A stretch of DNA of 64,000 nt from Mycolicibacterium sp. CBMA 234 (GTDB lineage Bacteria > Actinomycetota > Actinomycetes > Mycobacteriales > Mycobacteriaceae). Made by a program: the position numbers and the translations under genes. The notes beneath the pieces were generated by a model, which was given only the letters and a program-made list of their open reading frames with translations, did no database searches and had not been told where the DNA came from. Location of the stretch: contig NZ_MPKW01000018.1 in NCBI RefSeq assembly GCF_009729415.1, positions 434,001-498,000 of the forward strand, given 5' to 3'. Shown piece by piece: positions 7,692 through 16,865 of this stretch (position 1 is the stretch's first letter; every line of letters starts with the position of its first letter).

Positions 7692-9155
7692 TCAGCTCTG
7701 CGTCGCCGACCTCCCGGCACGCCGACCGTAGAAGCTGCCGTCGCCAAGAGACACGCCACTGGCATAACCCCAGGCTGCAAGGCCTGCGGCGGCCCGTCCG
7801 GCCGCGAACAACCCGGGAATCGGCTCGCCACTGACATGCAGCACGCGGGCGTCCAGGTCCGTCATCAGACCACCGAGGGTGAAGCCGCCCGTACTGCCGC
7901 GCAGGTCGATCGCACCGACCGGCGACCCGATGGGACGCAGCCACTCCGGCTTCTTGTGCAGCACCGGGTCTTCGCCGCGCGCGGCATGTTCGTTGTAGTA
8001 GGCGACAGTGCCCTGCAACGAACCGGTGGGCAGGCCGATCTCCGCTTCGAGCTCGGCCACGGTCTCGCACACCCAGGTGGCGGGGCGCCGCAGGAACGGT
8101 GTGGCTGAAACCGCTGCGGTGGCTTCCTCATGCGCGTCACCGTCGATGATCAGGTACGCGGTGTTGTCCTGGTAGTACAGCGTCTGCTGACCGATGCGCC
8201 CCGGATAGGTGTCCTCGGCGATGTACCGCTGCCCGCTGCTGTTGACCAGGATGCCCCGGACAATCAGCTGTGGGTCGCAGAAGAACGCCACCTCGGTGGC
8301 GTCCATATGCGCCACATCGGCGCCGAGAGCCTGGGCCATGCGAATGGACCGGCCATCGTGTTGCTCAATGCTGGCCGCTGGCCGCCCCGCAATGCGTGGT
8401 GCGTACTGCGCGACCATGGCGTCGTTGTAGGCGAAGCTGCCCGAGGCCAGCACCACACCACGACGCGCCTTGATCGCCACCGTGTCGCTGTACCGGCGGG
8501 CCACGATGCCCACCACGCGGCCGTCATCCTCGGTGATCAGCGACTGAACCTCGGTGTCGTACACCGACCGAACGCCCTGTGCGGTCGCGGTATCCACCAA
8601 CGGCTTCATCAGCATGTAGCCGCCGCTGCGCTCACCGGCCACCTTGTCGGCCATCTGCGGCACATGGCCGCGCGGCGCCGGGGACGCGATGGTGTTGTAC
8701 GGGAAGGAGTTTTCACCACCCGTGAACATCAAGCCCTCGTCGCCCGGCGGCTCCCAGCCCGGCTCGCCCCAGAAGACTGGTTTGAACGGCACGCCGCAGC
8801 CCACCAGCCAGTCGTAATGGGCGACGCTGCCCGCGCAGTAGTCGTCGATGCGCGCGGCATCGGCGCCCGGTCCCATGGACACCTTCAGGAAGGCGGCCAT
8901 GTTCTCCGTGGAATCGGTGAAACCACAGGCCTTTTGGAGTGCGGTGCCACCACCGAGGTAGATGAACCCGCCGGCCATGGCGGCCGCGCCGCCCCAGCCG
9001 CTGGTACGTTCGACGACCAATACGTCCGCTCCGGCAGCCGAAGCCTCTACCGCAGCGGCCGCACCGGCAATGCCGTAACCGACGATGACGACGTCGGCTT
9101 CGTCGTCCCAGGTCGTGATGGACGACGCGGGAACCGGGATCAGATCAGAGGTCAT
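7692..9155 (-). CDS. FAD-binding dehydrogenase, KstD/fumarate-reductase flavoprotein-like
   Basis: 487 residues from the ATG at 9155, which overlaps the dioxygenase stop by 4 bases (ATGA). The N-terminal FAD-binding beta-alpha-beta is VVIVGYGIAGAAAAVEASAAG, followed by a GGAAAMAGGFIYLGGG segment typical of 3-ketosteroid delta-1-dehydrogenase-like and fumarate-reductase-like flavoproteins. The C-terminal closure SGEPIPGLFAAGRAAAG is also conserved. Such enzymes desaturate a ring next to a ketone, which in steroid-type pathways precedes aromatisation. Third gene of the HsaA-like/HsaC-like operon. The exact substrate is not known, and true KstD identity is not proven. Confidence 0.82.
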   Translation of the reverse strand: MTSDLIPVPASSITTWDDEADVVIVGYGIAGAAAAVEASAAGADVLVVERTSGWGGAAAMAGGFIYLGGGTALQKACGFTDSTENMAAFLKVSMGPGADAARIDDYCAGSVAHYDWLVGCGVPFKPVFWGEPGWEPPGDEGLMFTGGENSFPYNTIASPAPRGHVPQMADKVAGERSGGYMLMKPLVDTATAQGVRSVYDTEVQSLITEDDGRVVGIVARRYSDTVAIKARRGVVLASGSFAYNDAMVAQYAPRIAGRPAASIEQHDGRSIRMAQALGADVAHMDATEVAFFCDPQLIVRGILVNSSGQRYIAEDTYPGRIGQQTLYYQDNTAYLIIDGDAHEEATAAVSATPFLRRPATWVCETVAELEAEIGLPTGSLQGTVAYYNEHAARGEDPVLHKKPEWLRPIGSPVGAIDLRGSTGGFTLGGLMTDLDARVLHVSGEPIPGLFAAGRAAAGLAAWGYASGVSLGDGSFYGRRAGRSATQS

Positions 9156-10060
9156 GGCAGCATGGCCCGCGGGGGAGCGCCCATCCACTCGTGACCCCAG
9201 TAGCTGTCGGCAGTGATCTCCTCGGCGGTGTAGTAGCGCTCGTCGACCGTCATGCCTTCGGTGCCGAACTCGATGTCCCAGTCGCCGGGCGAACGCACGT
9301 AGAACGAGACCATCTTGTCGTTGGTGTGCCGACCCAGCGTCGAGGACAGCTGGAAGCCGTCGCGGTTCACGCGATCGAGCGCCTGCCCGACGGCGTCGAG
9401 CGTGTCGACCTCCACCATGAGGTGGATCAGCTTCGGGTCACGCAGCGTCGCGGCCGGGCAGATCGCCAGGCTGTGGTGCCGCTCGTTGATGCCCAGGAAC
9501 TGCACCCGCATGGGGCCGAACTCCGGCGGCGCGGGCACCCGGAAGGCGCCGCGCGGCAGGAAGCCCAGCACGTCGGTGTAGAACGCGAACAGTCCCTTGG
9601 CGTCCTGCGCGGGCAGCACCACGTGGCCGAGGCCGAGGCCTTCGGTGACGAAGCGGGCACCGAAGGGCGTCACGACAGGGCTGTGGTCCAGCACCGCGCC
9701 GTGGAACACCTCGACGTCGTTGCCGGCCGGATCAACAAAGGCGATGACCTCATCGACGCGACGGGCATCGGCCTCTTCCAGAGACAGCTGCTTCCACGGC
9801 ACACCGGCACCGTCGAGCGTCGCCTGTACGCGACGCAGCGCGGCACCGTCGCGGACCTCCCAGCCCACGGTGACAATGCGGTCGGCATCGCCGGGGACCA
9901 CGATGATGCGGGCGGTGCGCTCGTCCATCCGCAGGTACAGCGCGTCGGGATCGGGACCACTGCCCTTCGCGAAACCCAGTACGTCGAAAGCGAATTGGCG
10001 CCAGCGCTCGATATCGGCGGTCTGGACCTTCACATAGCCCAGGCTTTTCAGATCAGTCAC
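9152..10060 (-). CDS. Extradiol ring-cleavage dioxygenase (type I, BphC/HsaC-like)
   Basis: 302 residues in two vicinal-oxygen-chelate modules. Expected active-site residues are present with nearly BphC numbering: iron ligands H146 (LGHVVL), H213 (LIHLMVEV) and E264 (DIEFGTEG), and second-sphere H195/H196 (ERHHSLAI), H245 (GRHTND) and Y254. It should cleave a catechol meta to the hydroxyls, as HsaC does with 3,4-DHSA or BphC with dihydroxybiphenyl. It lies directly after the HsaA-like oxygenase gene (1-base gap) and overlaps the flavoprotein start, so the three act in one pathway. No meta-cleavage hydrolase is in the operon; an HsaD-like one is at 18575-19414. Confidence 0.9.
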   Translation of the reverse strand: MTDLKSLGYVKVQTADIERWRQFAFDVLGFAKGSGPDPDALYLRMDERTARIIVVPGDADRIVTVGWEVRDGAALRRVQATLDGAGVPWKQLSLEEADARRVDEVIAFVDPAGNDVEVFHGAVLDHSPVVTPFGARFVTEGLGLGHVVLPAQDAKGLFAFYTDVLGFLPRGAFRVPAPPEFGPMRVQFLGINERHHSLAICPAATLRDPKLIHLMVEVDTLDAVGQALDRVNRDGFQLSSTLGRHTNDKMVSFYVRSPGDWDIEFGTEGMTVDERYYTAEEITADSYWGHEWMGAPPRAMLP

Positions 10061-10061
10061 G

Positions 10062-11243
10062 TCAGATCATGCCTCGCAGCGGACCCTGCGGATCGACACC
10101 CAAGCTGCTCAGCGCCGACGCGTGGAAGGTGGTGCCGGGCACGTGGATGGCGTGGGCCTGGCCGACGTGTGCGTCGCGCCAGTACCGCTGCAGCGGCTTG
10201 TCCATGCGGGTGGCATTGCCGCCGCAGCGAGCGAAGATTTCGTCGACGGCGGACACCGCGCGCCACACCGACCGGACCTGGGTGCGACGGCCGGCGGCGC
10301 GGTCTTCGAAGGACACTTCCTTGCCCGCGTCGACCATGTCGTAGATGCGGTCGGCGTTGGCCAGCAGCTCCTGGCGGGCGGCGTTGATGTCGGCGGCGGC
10401 CTCACCGATGGCGTACATGACGTAGGGATCGTCCTTGATGGCCACGCCGCTGGAGTTGACTCGTTCGCGCTGGTAATCCAGGGCGGCGCCCAGGGCGCCC
10501 TCGGCGATACCGATGACGGCGGACGAGATGCCCAGCGGGAACATCGTCGACCACGGCATCAGGTACAGCGTCGAGGTCATGCCGGCCTCACGCTGTGCGC
10601 GGCCGTCCATCACCTTGGTGGCGTCCATGGTGCGGTAGGTGGGGACGAAGGCGTCGGAGACGATGACGTCCTTGGAGCCGGTGCCACGCAGGCCCACCAC
10701 GTTCCAGGAGTCCTCAACGATTTCGTAGTCGCTGCGGGGCAGGATCATGTGCAGCATCTGCGGCGGCATCAGGGGCTTGCCCTCTGCGTCACCGAGCATG
10801 GCGCCCAGGAAGATCCACTCACAGTGGTCGGTGCCGGAGCTGAACTGCCAGCGGCCGTTGAAGATGTAGCCGCCGTCGACCGGGCGGGCCACGCCCTGCG
10901 GGGCGTACGGGGAAGCCACCCACGTGTCGGTGTCGGATGCCCAGATTTCGGCGGCGACCTTCGGGTCGGCGTACGCCAGCTGGTAGGGGTGCACACCGAC
11001 GACGCCGTTGATCCAGCCGGCGGCGGGATCCAGTGCGGCGGTGGCCATCACGGTCTCCGCGAACTCGCGCGGATGCACCTCGAGGCCGTCGTATTCCTTG
11101 GGCTGCAGCAGCTTGATATTGCCGGCGGCCTTCATCATCTTCACGGTCTCGTCGGGCAGCTGGCCCAACTTCTCGGCCTCCCAGGCTTGTTCGCGAAGCT
11201 GGTCGGCGATGTCACCGATTTTGTCGATAACCCGCTGGGTCAT
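10062..11243 (-). CDS. Flavin-dependent aromatic monooxygenase, HsaA-like (acyl-CoA dehydrogenase fold)
   Basis: 393 residues, the size of HsaA (3-HSA hydroxylase oxygenase). It has the acyl-CoA-dehydrogenase fold without acyl-CoA features: an N-terminal helical domain (LPDETVKMMKAAGNIKLLQPKEYDGLEV), a mid-domain (FNGRWQFSSGTDHCEWIFLGA) and the C-terminal helical bundle (RCGGNATRMDKPLQRYWRDAHVGQAHAI). Family members ortho-hydroxylate a phenol using reduced flavin from a partner reductase. No HsaB-like reductase is adjacent, but a 2Fe-2S-domain-like remnant lies 93 bases upstream. First gene of the operon with the extradiol dioxygenase and the flavoprotein. Confidence 0.88.
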   Translation of the reverse strand: MTQRVIDKIGDIADQLREQAWEAEKLGQLPDETVKMMKAAGNIKLLQPKEYDGLEVHPREFAETVMATAALDPAAGWINGVVGVHPYQLAYADPKVAAEIWASDTDTWVASPYAPQGVARPVDGGYIFNGRWQFSSGTDHCEWIFLGAMLGDAEGKPLMPPQMLHMILPRSDYEIVEDSWNVVGLRGTGSKDVIVSDAFVPTYRTMDATKVMDGRAQREAGMTSTLYLMPWSTMFPLGISSAVIGIAEGALGAALDYQRERVNSSGVAIKDDPYVMYAIGEAAADINAARQELLANADRIYDMVDAGKEVSFEDRAAGRRTQVRSVWRAVSAVDEIFARCGGNATRMDKPLQRYWRDAHVGQAHAIHVPGTTFHASALSSLGVDPQGPLRGMI

Positions 11244-11336
11244 GGTTGTTTCCTAACTCCTGTGATGGGCTAATTAATGGTTTACCGCACCCACGGCGCA
11301 CCGGGAGACTGTTCCCGGTCAGCGGGCGAAAAACCT

Positions 11337-11525
11337 TTACCCGACATCGATTCGGGAGGTGTCGGTGACGGGGCGCACCTGGCAGGCCAGGATCGGTCCG
11401 TCGAGGTCCACCTCGACGGTGGCGATCACATCGCGTTCCGTCATATCACCGAGTCTCGACGGCTGTGACACGCAGTGGTTACCCGCCAGTCCGATGGTCG
11501 GGACGGGTGCCGGTGGGTCGTCCGT
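11337..11525 (-). pseudogene. Possible remnant of a 2Fe-2S ferredoxin domain from an oxygenase reductase
   Basis: An open minus-strand frame of 62 codons, with a GTG at 11471 and an ATG at 11444. Its end reads EVDLDGPILACQVRPVTD and then a beta-strand-like tail, very like the end of the plant-type ferredoxin domain in PaaE/KshB-type reductases (pattern G-x-I-L-x-C-Q-x-x-P-x-S/T-D), including the fourth cluster cysteine. The CxxxxCxxC cluster loop is missing, so this would be a decayed fragment. It lies just upstream of and on the same strand as the HsaA-like oxygenase. The rest of the 333-base gap shows nothing else clear. Confidence 0.35.
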
Positions 11526-11576
11526 TCACCGGGACGGCTGGTACTGGGGCCTTCGGGGGAGGGCTAACTTCGCACT

Positions 11577-13184
11577 ATGAGCAGCGCAGAACAGGTTGAC
11601 GTCGTAGTTGTCGGTGCCGGGTTCGCCGGTCTTTACGCACTGCATAAGCTGCGGTCGGAGGGCCATTCGGTCGTGGTGTTCGAGGCGGCCTCAAACGTCG
11701 GTGGCACGTGGTTCTACAACCGGTACCCGGGCGCCCGTTGCGACGTGGAGAGCATCGACTACTGCTACTCGTTCGACAAGGACCTGCAGCAGGAATGGAA
11801 CTGGACCGAGAAGTACGCCACCCAGGCCGAAATCCTCGAGTACATCAACCATGTCGCCGACCGGTTCGACATGCGCCGTGACATCCGGCTGAACACGCGC
11901 GTGGTGTCGGCGACCCTCGATGAGGAGACGCTGCGCTGGACGGTGAAGACCGACACCGGCGAGACCGTGGACGCGCAGTTCTGCATCATGGCCACCGGCG
12001 CACTGTCCGAGCCGCTGCTGCCGAACATCCCGGGCGTCGAGACCTTCGCCGGCGAGACCTACCACACCGCGAACTGGCCGCACGAGGGCGTCGACTTCAC
12101 GGGCAAGCGGGTTGGCCTCATCGGTACCGGCTCGTCGGGCATCCAGACGACGCCGATCGTGGCCGCACAGGCCGCCGAACTTGTTGTCTTCCAACGCACC
12201 CCGAACTTCTCGGTGCCGGCGGGCAACGAGCCGTTGACGGCTGAGCGGGAAGCTGAGGTCAAGGCCAACTACGACGAGCGGCGTGAGCTGTCGTGGCGCA
12301 GCGGCGGCGGCTCGCCGCACCTGGCGCACCCCAAGCTGACCATGGAGCTGTCCGACGAGGAGCGCCGCGCCGAGTTCGAAAAGCGTTGGCAGCTGGGCGG
12401 TGTGCTGTTCAGCAAGACGTTCCTGGACCAGATGGTCGACCCGGTGGCCAACGCCGAAGCCAAGAAGTTCTACGACGAGAAGGTGCGCGCGGTCATCGAC
12501 GACCCGGCGGTCGCCGACATGCTGATCCCGAACGACCACCCGATCGGTGCCAAGCGAATCTGCACCGATACCAACTACTTTCAGACGTTCAACGAGCCCC
12601 ACGTGAAGCTCGTCAGCGTGAAGCAGACCCCGATCGAGAAGATCGACGCCACCGGTATCACCACCACCGACGCCCGGTTCGACCTGGACGCCATCATCTT
12701 CGCGACCGGGTTCGACGCCCTCACCGGTGCGCTGGGCCGCATCGACATCGCCGGCCGCGGTGGCGAGAAGCTCAAGGCCAACTGGGAGCACGGACCGCGC
12801 AGCTACCTGGGTCTCGGTGTCGACGGCTTCCCGAACATGTTCCTGGTGAACGGACCTGGTGCGCCGGCCGTGCTGGCCAACATGGTGCTGCACGCCGAAG
12901 CACACGTGAACTGGATCGCCGATGCGATCGAGTACGTCGGCCAGCACGGCTACGCGGCCATCGAGGCCACCACCGATTCGGTCGACGGTTGGAATGCCGA
13001 ACTGGTCCGCCGTGCCGATCAGACGCTATTCCCGAAGGCGAACTCCTGGTACATGGGTGCGAATGTGCCTGGCAAGCCACGAGTTTTCATGCTCTTCATC
13101 GGTGGATTCGCTGCGTACAACGACATCTGCGCCGAGGTTGCGGCTGCCGGGTACAAGGGATTTGAACTGACCAAGGCCAGTTGA
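11577..13184 (+). CDS. Type I Baeyer-Villiger monooxygenase (cyclohexanone monooxygenase-like)
   Basis: 535 residues. It has an N-terminal FAD Rossmann motif (GAGFAG), a second dinucleotide motif for NADPH (GTGSSG), and between them the Baeyer-Villiger fingerprint FxGxxxHxxxW as FAGETYHTANWP (about residues 157-168). The NxxYPGxRCD region is present (NRYPGARCDVES). It should insert oxygen next to a ketone, turning cyclic ketones into lactones. It is divergent from the HsaA-like operon and overlaps the downstream SDR gene by one base, which probably makes its ketone. The esterase of the cluster could open the lactone. Confidence 0.93.
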   Translation: MSSAEQVDVVVVGAGFAGLYALHKLRSEGHSVVVFEAASNVGGTWFYNRYPGARCDVESIDYCYSFDKDLQQEWNWTEKYATQAEILEYINHVADRFDMRRDIRLNTRVVSATLDEETLRWTVKTDTGETVDAQFCIMATGALSEPLLPNIPGVETFAGETYHTANWPHEGVDFTGKRVGLIGTGSSGIQTTPIVAAQAAELVVFQRTPNFSVPAGNEPLTAEREAEVKANYDERRELSWRSGGGSPHLAHPKLTMELSDEERRAEFEKRWQLGGVLFSKTFLDQMVDPVANAEAKKFYDEKVRAVIDDPAVADMLIPNDHPIGAKRICTDTNYFQTFNEPHVKLVSVKQTPIEKIDATGITTTDARFDLDAIIFATGFDALTGALGRIDIAGRGGEKLKANWEHGPRSYLGLGVDGFPNMFLVNGPGAPAVLANMVLHAEAHVNWIADAIEYVGQHGYAAIEATTDSVDGWNAELVRRADQTLFPKANSWYMGANVPGKPRVFMLFIGGFAAYNDICAEVAAAGYKGFELTKAS

Positions 13185-13984
13185 TGTCGGGGCTGCTGAA
13201 CAAGGTTGCCCTGGTCACGGGTGCGGCTCGGGGTACGGGCCGCACCCACTGCGAGCGCTTCGCCGACGAGGGTGCAGACATCATCGCTCTCGATATCGAG
13301 AGTGCCGCAGCGGATTTGGCTGACCTCGCGGACGCGGTGAAGCAGCGCGGTCAACGCTGCTATACCGGCGTGGCCGACGTGTCGAAGTTCGACGAGGTGC
13401 AGTCCGTCGTCGACGAAGGCGTTTGGGAATTCGGCCGTCTGGATGTGGTCGTCGCCAACGCCGGCATCCATTCAGCGTCAACTCCCTCGTGGGAGGTGAC
13501 GGACGAGGACTGGCAACGCGTCATCGGGGTCAACCTCAACGGCGTGTGGCACACGGTCAAGGCGGCCGTTCCGCACTTCGGGCCCGAAGGTGGCTCCGTG
13601 GTGATCATCAGTTCCACCAACGGACTTCGTGGCACCGCGAACACATCGGCGTACACCGCCACCAAGCACGCCGTGGTTGGTTTGGCGCGCACGCTGGCGA
13701 ATGAGTTGGGTCCCAAGCGGATTCGGGTCAACACCGTGCATCCCGGCGCCGTCGGTACCCCGATGGTGCTGAACCCGGAAACCTTCAAGCGCATCCGGCC
13801 TGATCTGGAGAACCCGACCGCTGAGGACGTCGCCGAAGTCCTGTCTGCGCGCAACCTCTTGCCGGTGCCGTGGGTGGAACCCGAGGACATCAGCAATGCG
13901 GTGGTGTTCCTGGCATCCGATCAGGGCCGCTACATCACCGGTACCCAGTTGGTTGTCGACGCCGGGCTGACGCAGAAAGCGTGA
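13184..13984 (+). CDS. Mycofactocin-type SDR dehydrogenase (carveol dehydrogenase-like)
   Basis: 266 residues from the ATG at 13184, which shares one base with the BVMO stop (TGATG). SDR features: GAARGTGRTH cofactor loop, NAGIH, an ISSTNG strand and YTATK active site. The loop sequence, the GADIIALDIE segment and the GTANTSAYTATKHA region match the TIGR03971 group, SDRs with bound nicotinamide that hand electrons to mycofactocin. It likely oxidises a secondary alcohol to the ketone used by the BVMO. The mycofactocin link is from family knowledge; no mft genes are in the window. Confidence 0.88.
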   Translation: MSGLLNKVALVTGAARGTGRTHCERFADEGADIIALDIESAAADLADLADAVKQRGQRCYTGVADVSKFDEVQSVVDEGVWEFGRLDVVVANAGIHSASTPSWEVTDEDWQRVIGVNLNGVWHTVKAAVPHFGPEGGSVVIISSTNGLRGTANTSAYTATKHAVVGLARTLANELGPKRIRVNTVHPGAVGTPMVLNPETFKRIRPDLENPTAEDVAEVLSARNLLPVPWVEPEDISNAVVFLASDQGRYITGTQLVVDAGLTQKA

Positions 13985-14029
13985 CCTGCGCCGAATGTGA
14001 AGCAAATGATTGCGATACGGCGATCAGTC

Positions 14030-14866
14030 TCAATGAGCCAACGCGGCAAAGCGATCGAGCATGCGTAGCGTTGTGTCGCGTGATGTAACCGGCAGTAGCC
14101 CGAGCAGTGTGCGATAGACGCCCAGCTCGGCGCGGTATTGAAGATCGCCGGGCTGAGGGTCAAGGATGACGGCAGTGACCGGAACCGGCTCGGTGTCCCG
14201 CTCTTCTGCTAGCAAGCTCAGTTCATTGATTCCCTTCTGCAGTTCCTGCGGCCCAAGCATGGTCGGTGCCATCCAGCCGTCTGCGTGCGTGAGTATCCGC
14301 TCGTGAGTGGACGGACCCCAGCCCCCTAGCCACAGCGGCGGGTGAGGTTCCTGGACCGGTTTAGGCCAGGAGTAGATCGGATCGAACGCCACATACTCGC
14401 CATGAAACTCGGCTTGCTCTTCCGTCCAGATCTTCTTCACCGCTTGGATTCGCTCGCTCTGCAGCGCCGTCCGCGTACGAGGATCCGTTCCGTGGTTGCG
14501 CATCTCCTCGCGGAGCCAACCAACTCCAATTCCTAGTTCCAGGCGTCCGCCCGACGCCCTATCCAGAGTTGCGGTTTCCTTGGCGAACGTTATGGGGTCG
14601 CGCTGTGCGAGCAGTGTCACGGCAGTGCCGATGCGTAGACGTGTGGTTGCCGCCGCCGCGAAGGACAGCGCCACGAACGGGTCGAAGCTGCGGCGATAGT
14701 CGCGGGGAATCTCGTCCCACCCGGGATGGATGGTCGCGATTGCCACCGGGATGTGAGTGTGCTCGGGCACGAACATGGATTCGAAGCCGCGGGCCTCGAT
14801 CTCGACCGCTAGTTCCGCGGGTGCCATGCTCTCGTCGGTGATCGAGGTGTAGATACCGATGTGCAT
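14030..14866 (-). CDS. LLM-class F420-dependent oxidoreductase
   Basis: 278 residues with the bacterial luciferase-like TIM barrel. Typical segments are IEARGFESMFVPEHTHIP at the start, RLRIGTAVTLLAQRDPITFAKETATLD in the middle and GGRLELGIGVGWLREEMRNHG, a common signature of mycobacterial F420-dependent oxidoreductases of the TIGR03619 group. It runs convergent with the SDR gene and may belong functionally to the adjacent catabolic cluster. Substrate unknown. Confidence 0.88.
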   Translation of the reverse strand: MHIGIYTSITDESMAPAELAVEIEARGFESMFVPEHTHIPVAIATIHPGWDEIPRDYRRSFDPFVALSFAAAATTRLRIGTAVTLLAQRDPITFAKETATLDRASGGRLELGIGVGWLREEMRNHGTDPRTRTALQSERIQAVKKIWTEEQAEFHGEYVAFDPIYSWPKPVQEPHPPLWLGGWGPSTHERILTHADGWMAPTMLGPQELQKGINELSLLAEERDTEPVPVTAVILDPQPGDLQYRAELGVYRTLLGLLPVTSRDTTLRMLDRFAALAH

Positions 14867-14920
14867 TCGATGCTCCCGTTACGTTCTGAGCCGTGTCGGC
14901 GGCTTGGATGGATTGAATTC

Positions 14921-14948
14921 GAGAGGCCGCCGAAAGCGGCGGCCTCTC
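14921..14948 (-). terminator. Hairpin terminator after the MmyB-like regulator
   Basis: A 12-bp perfect stem (14921-14932 with 14937-14948) and AAAG loop. It lies 25 bases downstream of the regulator stop and ahead of the LLM gene on the same strand. There is no U-tract. Confidence 0.7.
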
Positions 14949-14972
14949 GCCGGTTTCGATCGGATACCGCCG

Positions 14973-15803
14973 CTAACCGGACGACTGCTCGGCGGCAGAT
15001 CGGCCCAGCAGTTCAAGGCTGTCAGCGTCGCGGCTTCCGGGCTCTGCGGAGTAGATAAGTAGTTGCTGCCCGAGCGCCTCGCCGATGGAGAAGGTGTCGT
15101 ACCGAAGGTTCACCTCACCGACTTGGCTGTGTCGGAATCGCTTGGTGCCACTGGTGCGCGGACGGACATCGTGCTGCATCCAGACGAAGGTGAACGCATC
15201 ACTTTGAATCGTCAACTCGCCCACCACTTCGGCGATACGGGGGTCCTCGCGGAACCTAACTGACATCGCCCTCAGATTGCGAACGGTATCGCGGGCAACC
15301 TCGTCCCAGTCCACGTAGAACGCCAAACCGACCGGATCGAGGAAAACCATGTAAGCGAGGTTGTCTACCCGGGAATGATCGCTGTACAAGGCGCGTGCGC
15401 GGGCATTCATCGCCAGAACATCCAGGGCCGGGCTGATCACCAACGCCGGGGCGTGCACGACATCATTGACGATCCTGATCGTTCCCTCGCTGGCATCCCT
15501 TACTGGGGGAACCCCGTTGATCGCTGTCGCCGCACGGGCGAGGTTGGCCAAATGCTCTTCGGCATGCGTATCCAATTGGAGGGCACGTGAAATCGCCTGC
15601 AGCACTTGGTCCGATGGATGCTGCTCACGCCCCTGCTCAAGCCGGGTGTAGTAGTCGGCGCTGACTCCCGCGAGCGCTGCAACTTCTTCCCGGCGCAGTC
15701 CCGACACTCGGCGCGGCGGGTCGGCCGGCACCCCTGCCTGTCGCGGCGACAATGAGGCGCGACGAGCCTTCAAGAAGGCGCCCAACTCATTTCGCCGATC
15801 CAT
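14973..15803 (-). CDS. XRE-family regulator with MmyB-like ligand-binding domain
   Basis: 276 residues from the ATG at 15803. The N-terminal helix-turn-helix (LRREEVAALAGVSADYYTRLEQGREQHPS) is the classic MmyB/XRE form, followed by a PAS-like MLTR ligand-binding domain that in MmyB binds fatty acids (ALVISPALDVLAMNARARALY, NLAYMVFLDP). The open frame continues 72 codons upstream but that part has no domain and overlaps the divergent SDR promoter. Such regulators typically repress the adjacent divergent SDR gene, here at 16018. Confidence 0.9.
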   Translation of the reverse strand: MDRRNELGAFLKARRASLSPRQAGVPADPPRRVSGLRREEVAALAGVSADYYTRLEQGREQHPSDQVLQAISRALQLDTHAEEHLANLARAATAINGVPPVRDASEGTIRIVNDVVHAPALVISPALDVLAMNARARALYSDHSRVDNLAYMVFLDPVGLAFYVDWDEVARDTVRNLRAMSVRFREDPRIAEVVGELTIQSDAFTFVWMQHDVRPRTSGTKRFRHSQVGEVNLRYDTFSIGEALGQQLLIYSAEPGSRDADSLELLGRSAAEQSSG

Positions 15804-16017
15804 GTCTTCAACGTACTCACAGTGACCCGAGCCATCCAGGGTGCACGACACCCACCCTCTTGCCTGATCGAATTGAAACATCCTCGGGAACTGGAAGGGC
15901 TGACTGGGAGTGCCGCACCCTCCCACGATGACGACTGCGCACCTACGGTGAAAGAGAAGTCTTTTATCGGCGGGCGACCTTTCCGAGGCCGCGCGCGTTG
16001 GAGAGGAAGAGAATTTC

Positions 16018-16767
16018 ATGACCCCATTGCGCGGAAAGACCGCACTTGTTACGGGAGCATCGAAAGGAATTGGTGCCGCAATCGCACGTGACCTAGCGTC
16101 CGCAGGAGCGCAAGTCGCTGTGCACTACTCATCAAGCAAGGGTAGGGCTGAGCAGGTCGTGGCGACGATACATCATGCAGGTGGCCAGGCTTTTTCTATC
16201 CAGGCGGACGTCTCGGACCCGGCGAGCATCAAGACGATGTTCAACGAACTAAAAGGTCAAATCGACAAACTCGACATACTCGTCAACAACGCCGGAATAT
16301 ACGAGATGGGCGCAATTGAATCAGTCACCCCGGAAGAATTTCAGCGTCAGTTCAGCCTGAATGTATTCGGGCTGGCTATCACAATCAGGGAAGCGCTTGA
16401 CGGATTATTGGTGGAGGGTTCAAGCATTGTTAATATCGGGTCCAGCGTCTCCAGTTTCACACCGGCCAATTCCCTCGTTTACGTCGCCTCTAAGGGGGCA
16501 GTGGATGCGATAACTGGCACGCTGTCAAAAGAACTGGGCCCGCGCCAGATCCGGGTGAACTCAGTCAATCCTGGATTGACAGTGACTGAGGGCATGCACG
16601 CCAGCGCGTTCTCAGGCGACCAGTTCCGCAGCGAGATCGAAAGAATCACTCCGCTTGGCCGCATCGGTGTGCCCGAGGACATCGCGCCTGCGGTGACGTT
16701 CCTGTCCTCTGACTATGCCTCATGGATAACCGGTGAAATCCTTGTCATCGGTGGCGGTTTGACCTAG
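16018..16767 (+). CDS. SDR-family oxidoreductase (FabG-like)
   Basis: 249 residues, classical SDR: TGASKGIG cofactor loop, NNAG at the fourth strand, IGSS strand and YVASK active site, then LGPRQIRVNSVNPG and the C-terminal ITGEILVIGGG. The divergent MmyB-type regulator 215 bases away is the usual partner of this SDR type. Family members are annotated as 3-oxoacyl-ACP reductases or glucose dehydrogenases, but the true substrate is generally unknown. The coding sequence looks somewhat less GC-rich than its neighbours. Confidence 0.9.
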   Translation: MTPLRGKTALVTGASKGIGAAIARDLASAGAQVAVHYSSSKGRAEQVVATIHHAGGQAFSIQADVSDPASIKTMFNELKGQIDKLDILVNNAGIYEMGAIESVTPEEFQRQFSLNVFGLAITIREALDGLLVEGSSIVNIGSSVSSFTPANSLVYVASKGAVDAITGTLSKELGPRQIRVNSVNPGLTVTEGMHASAFSGDQFRSEIERITPLGRIGVPEDIAPAVTFLSSDYASWITGEILVIGGGLT

Positions 16768-16865
16768 TGACAGTGGCGAACCCATCGCGCGCAGCGACCG
16801 CCTTCTTGTCCGCTTTGTGGGCTTGTCATACCGAGCTCCTTCGAGCCGCGACGCGAATCATCGGG

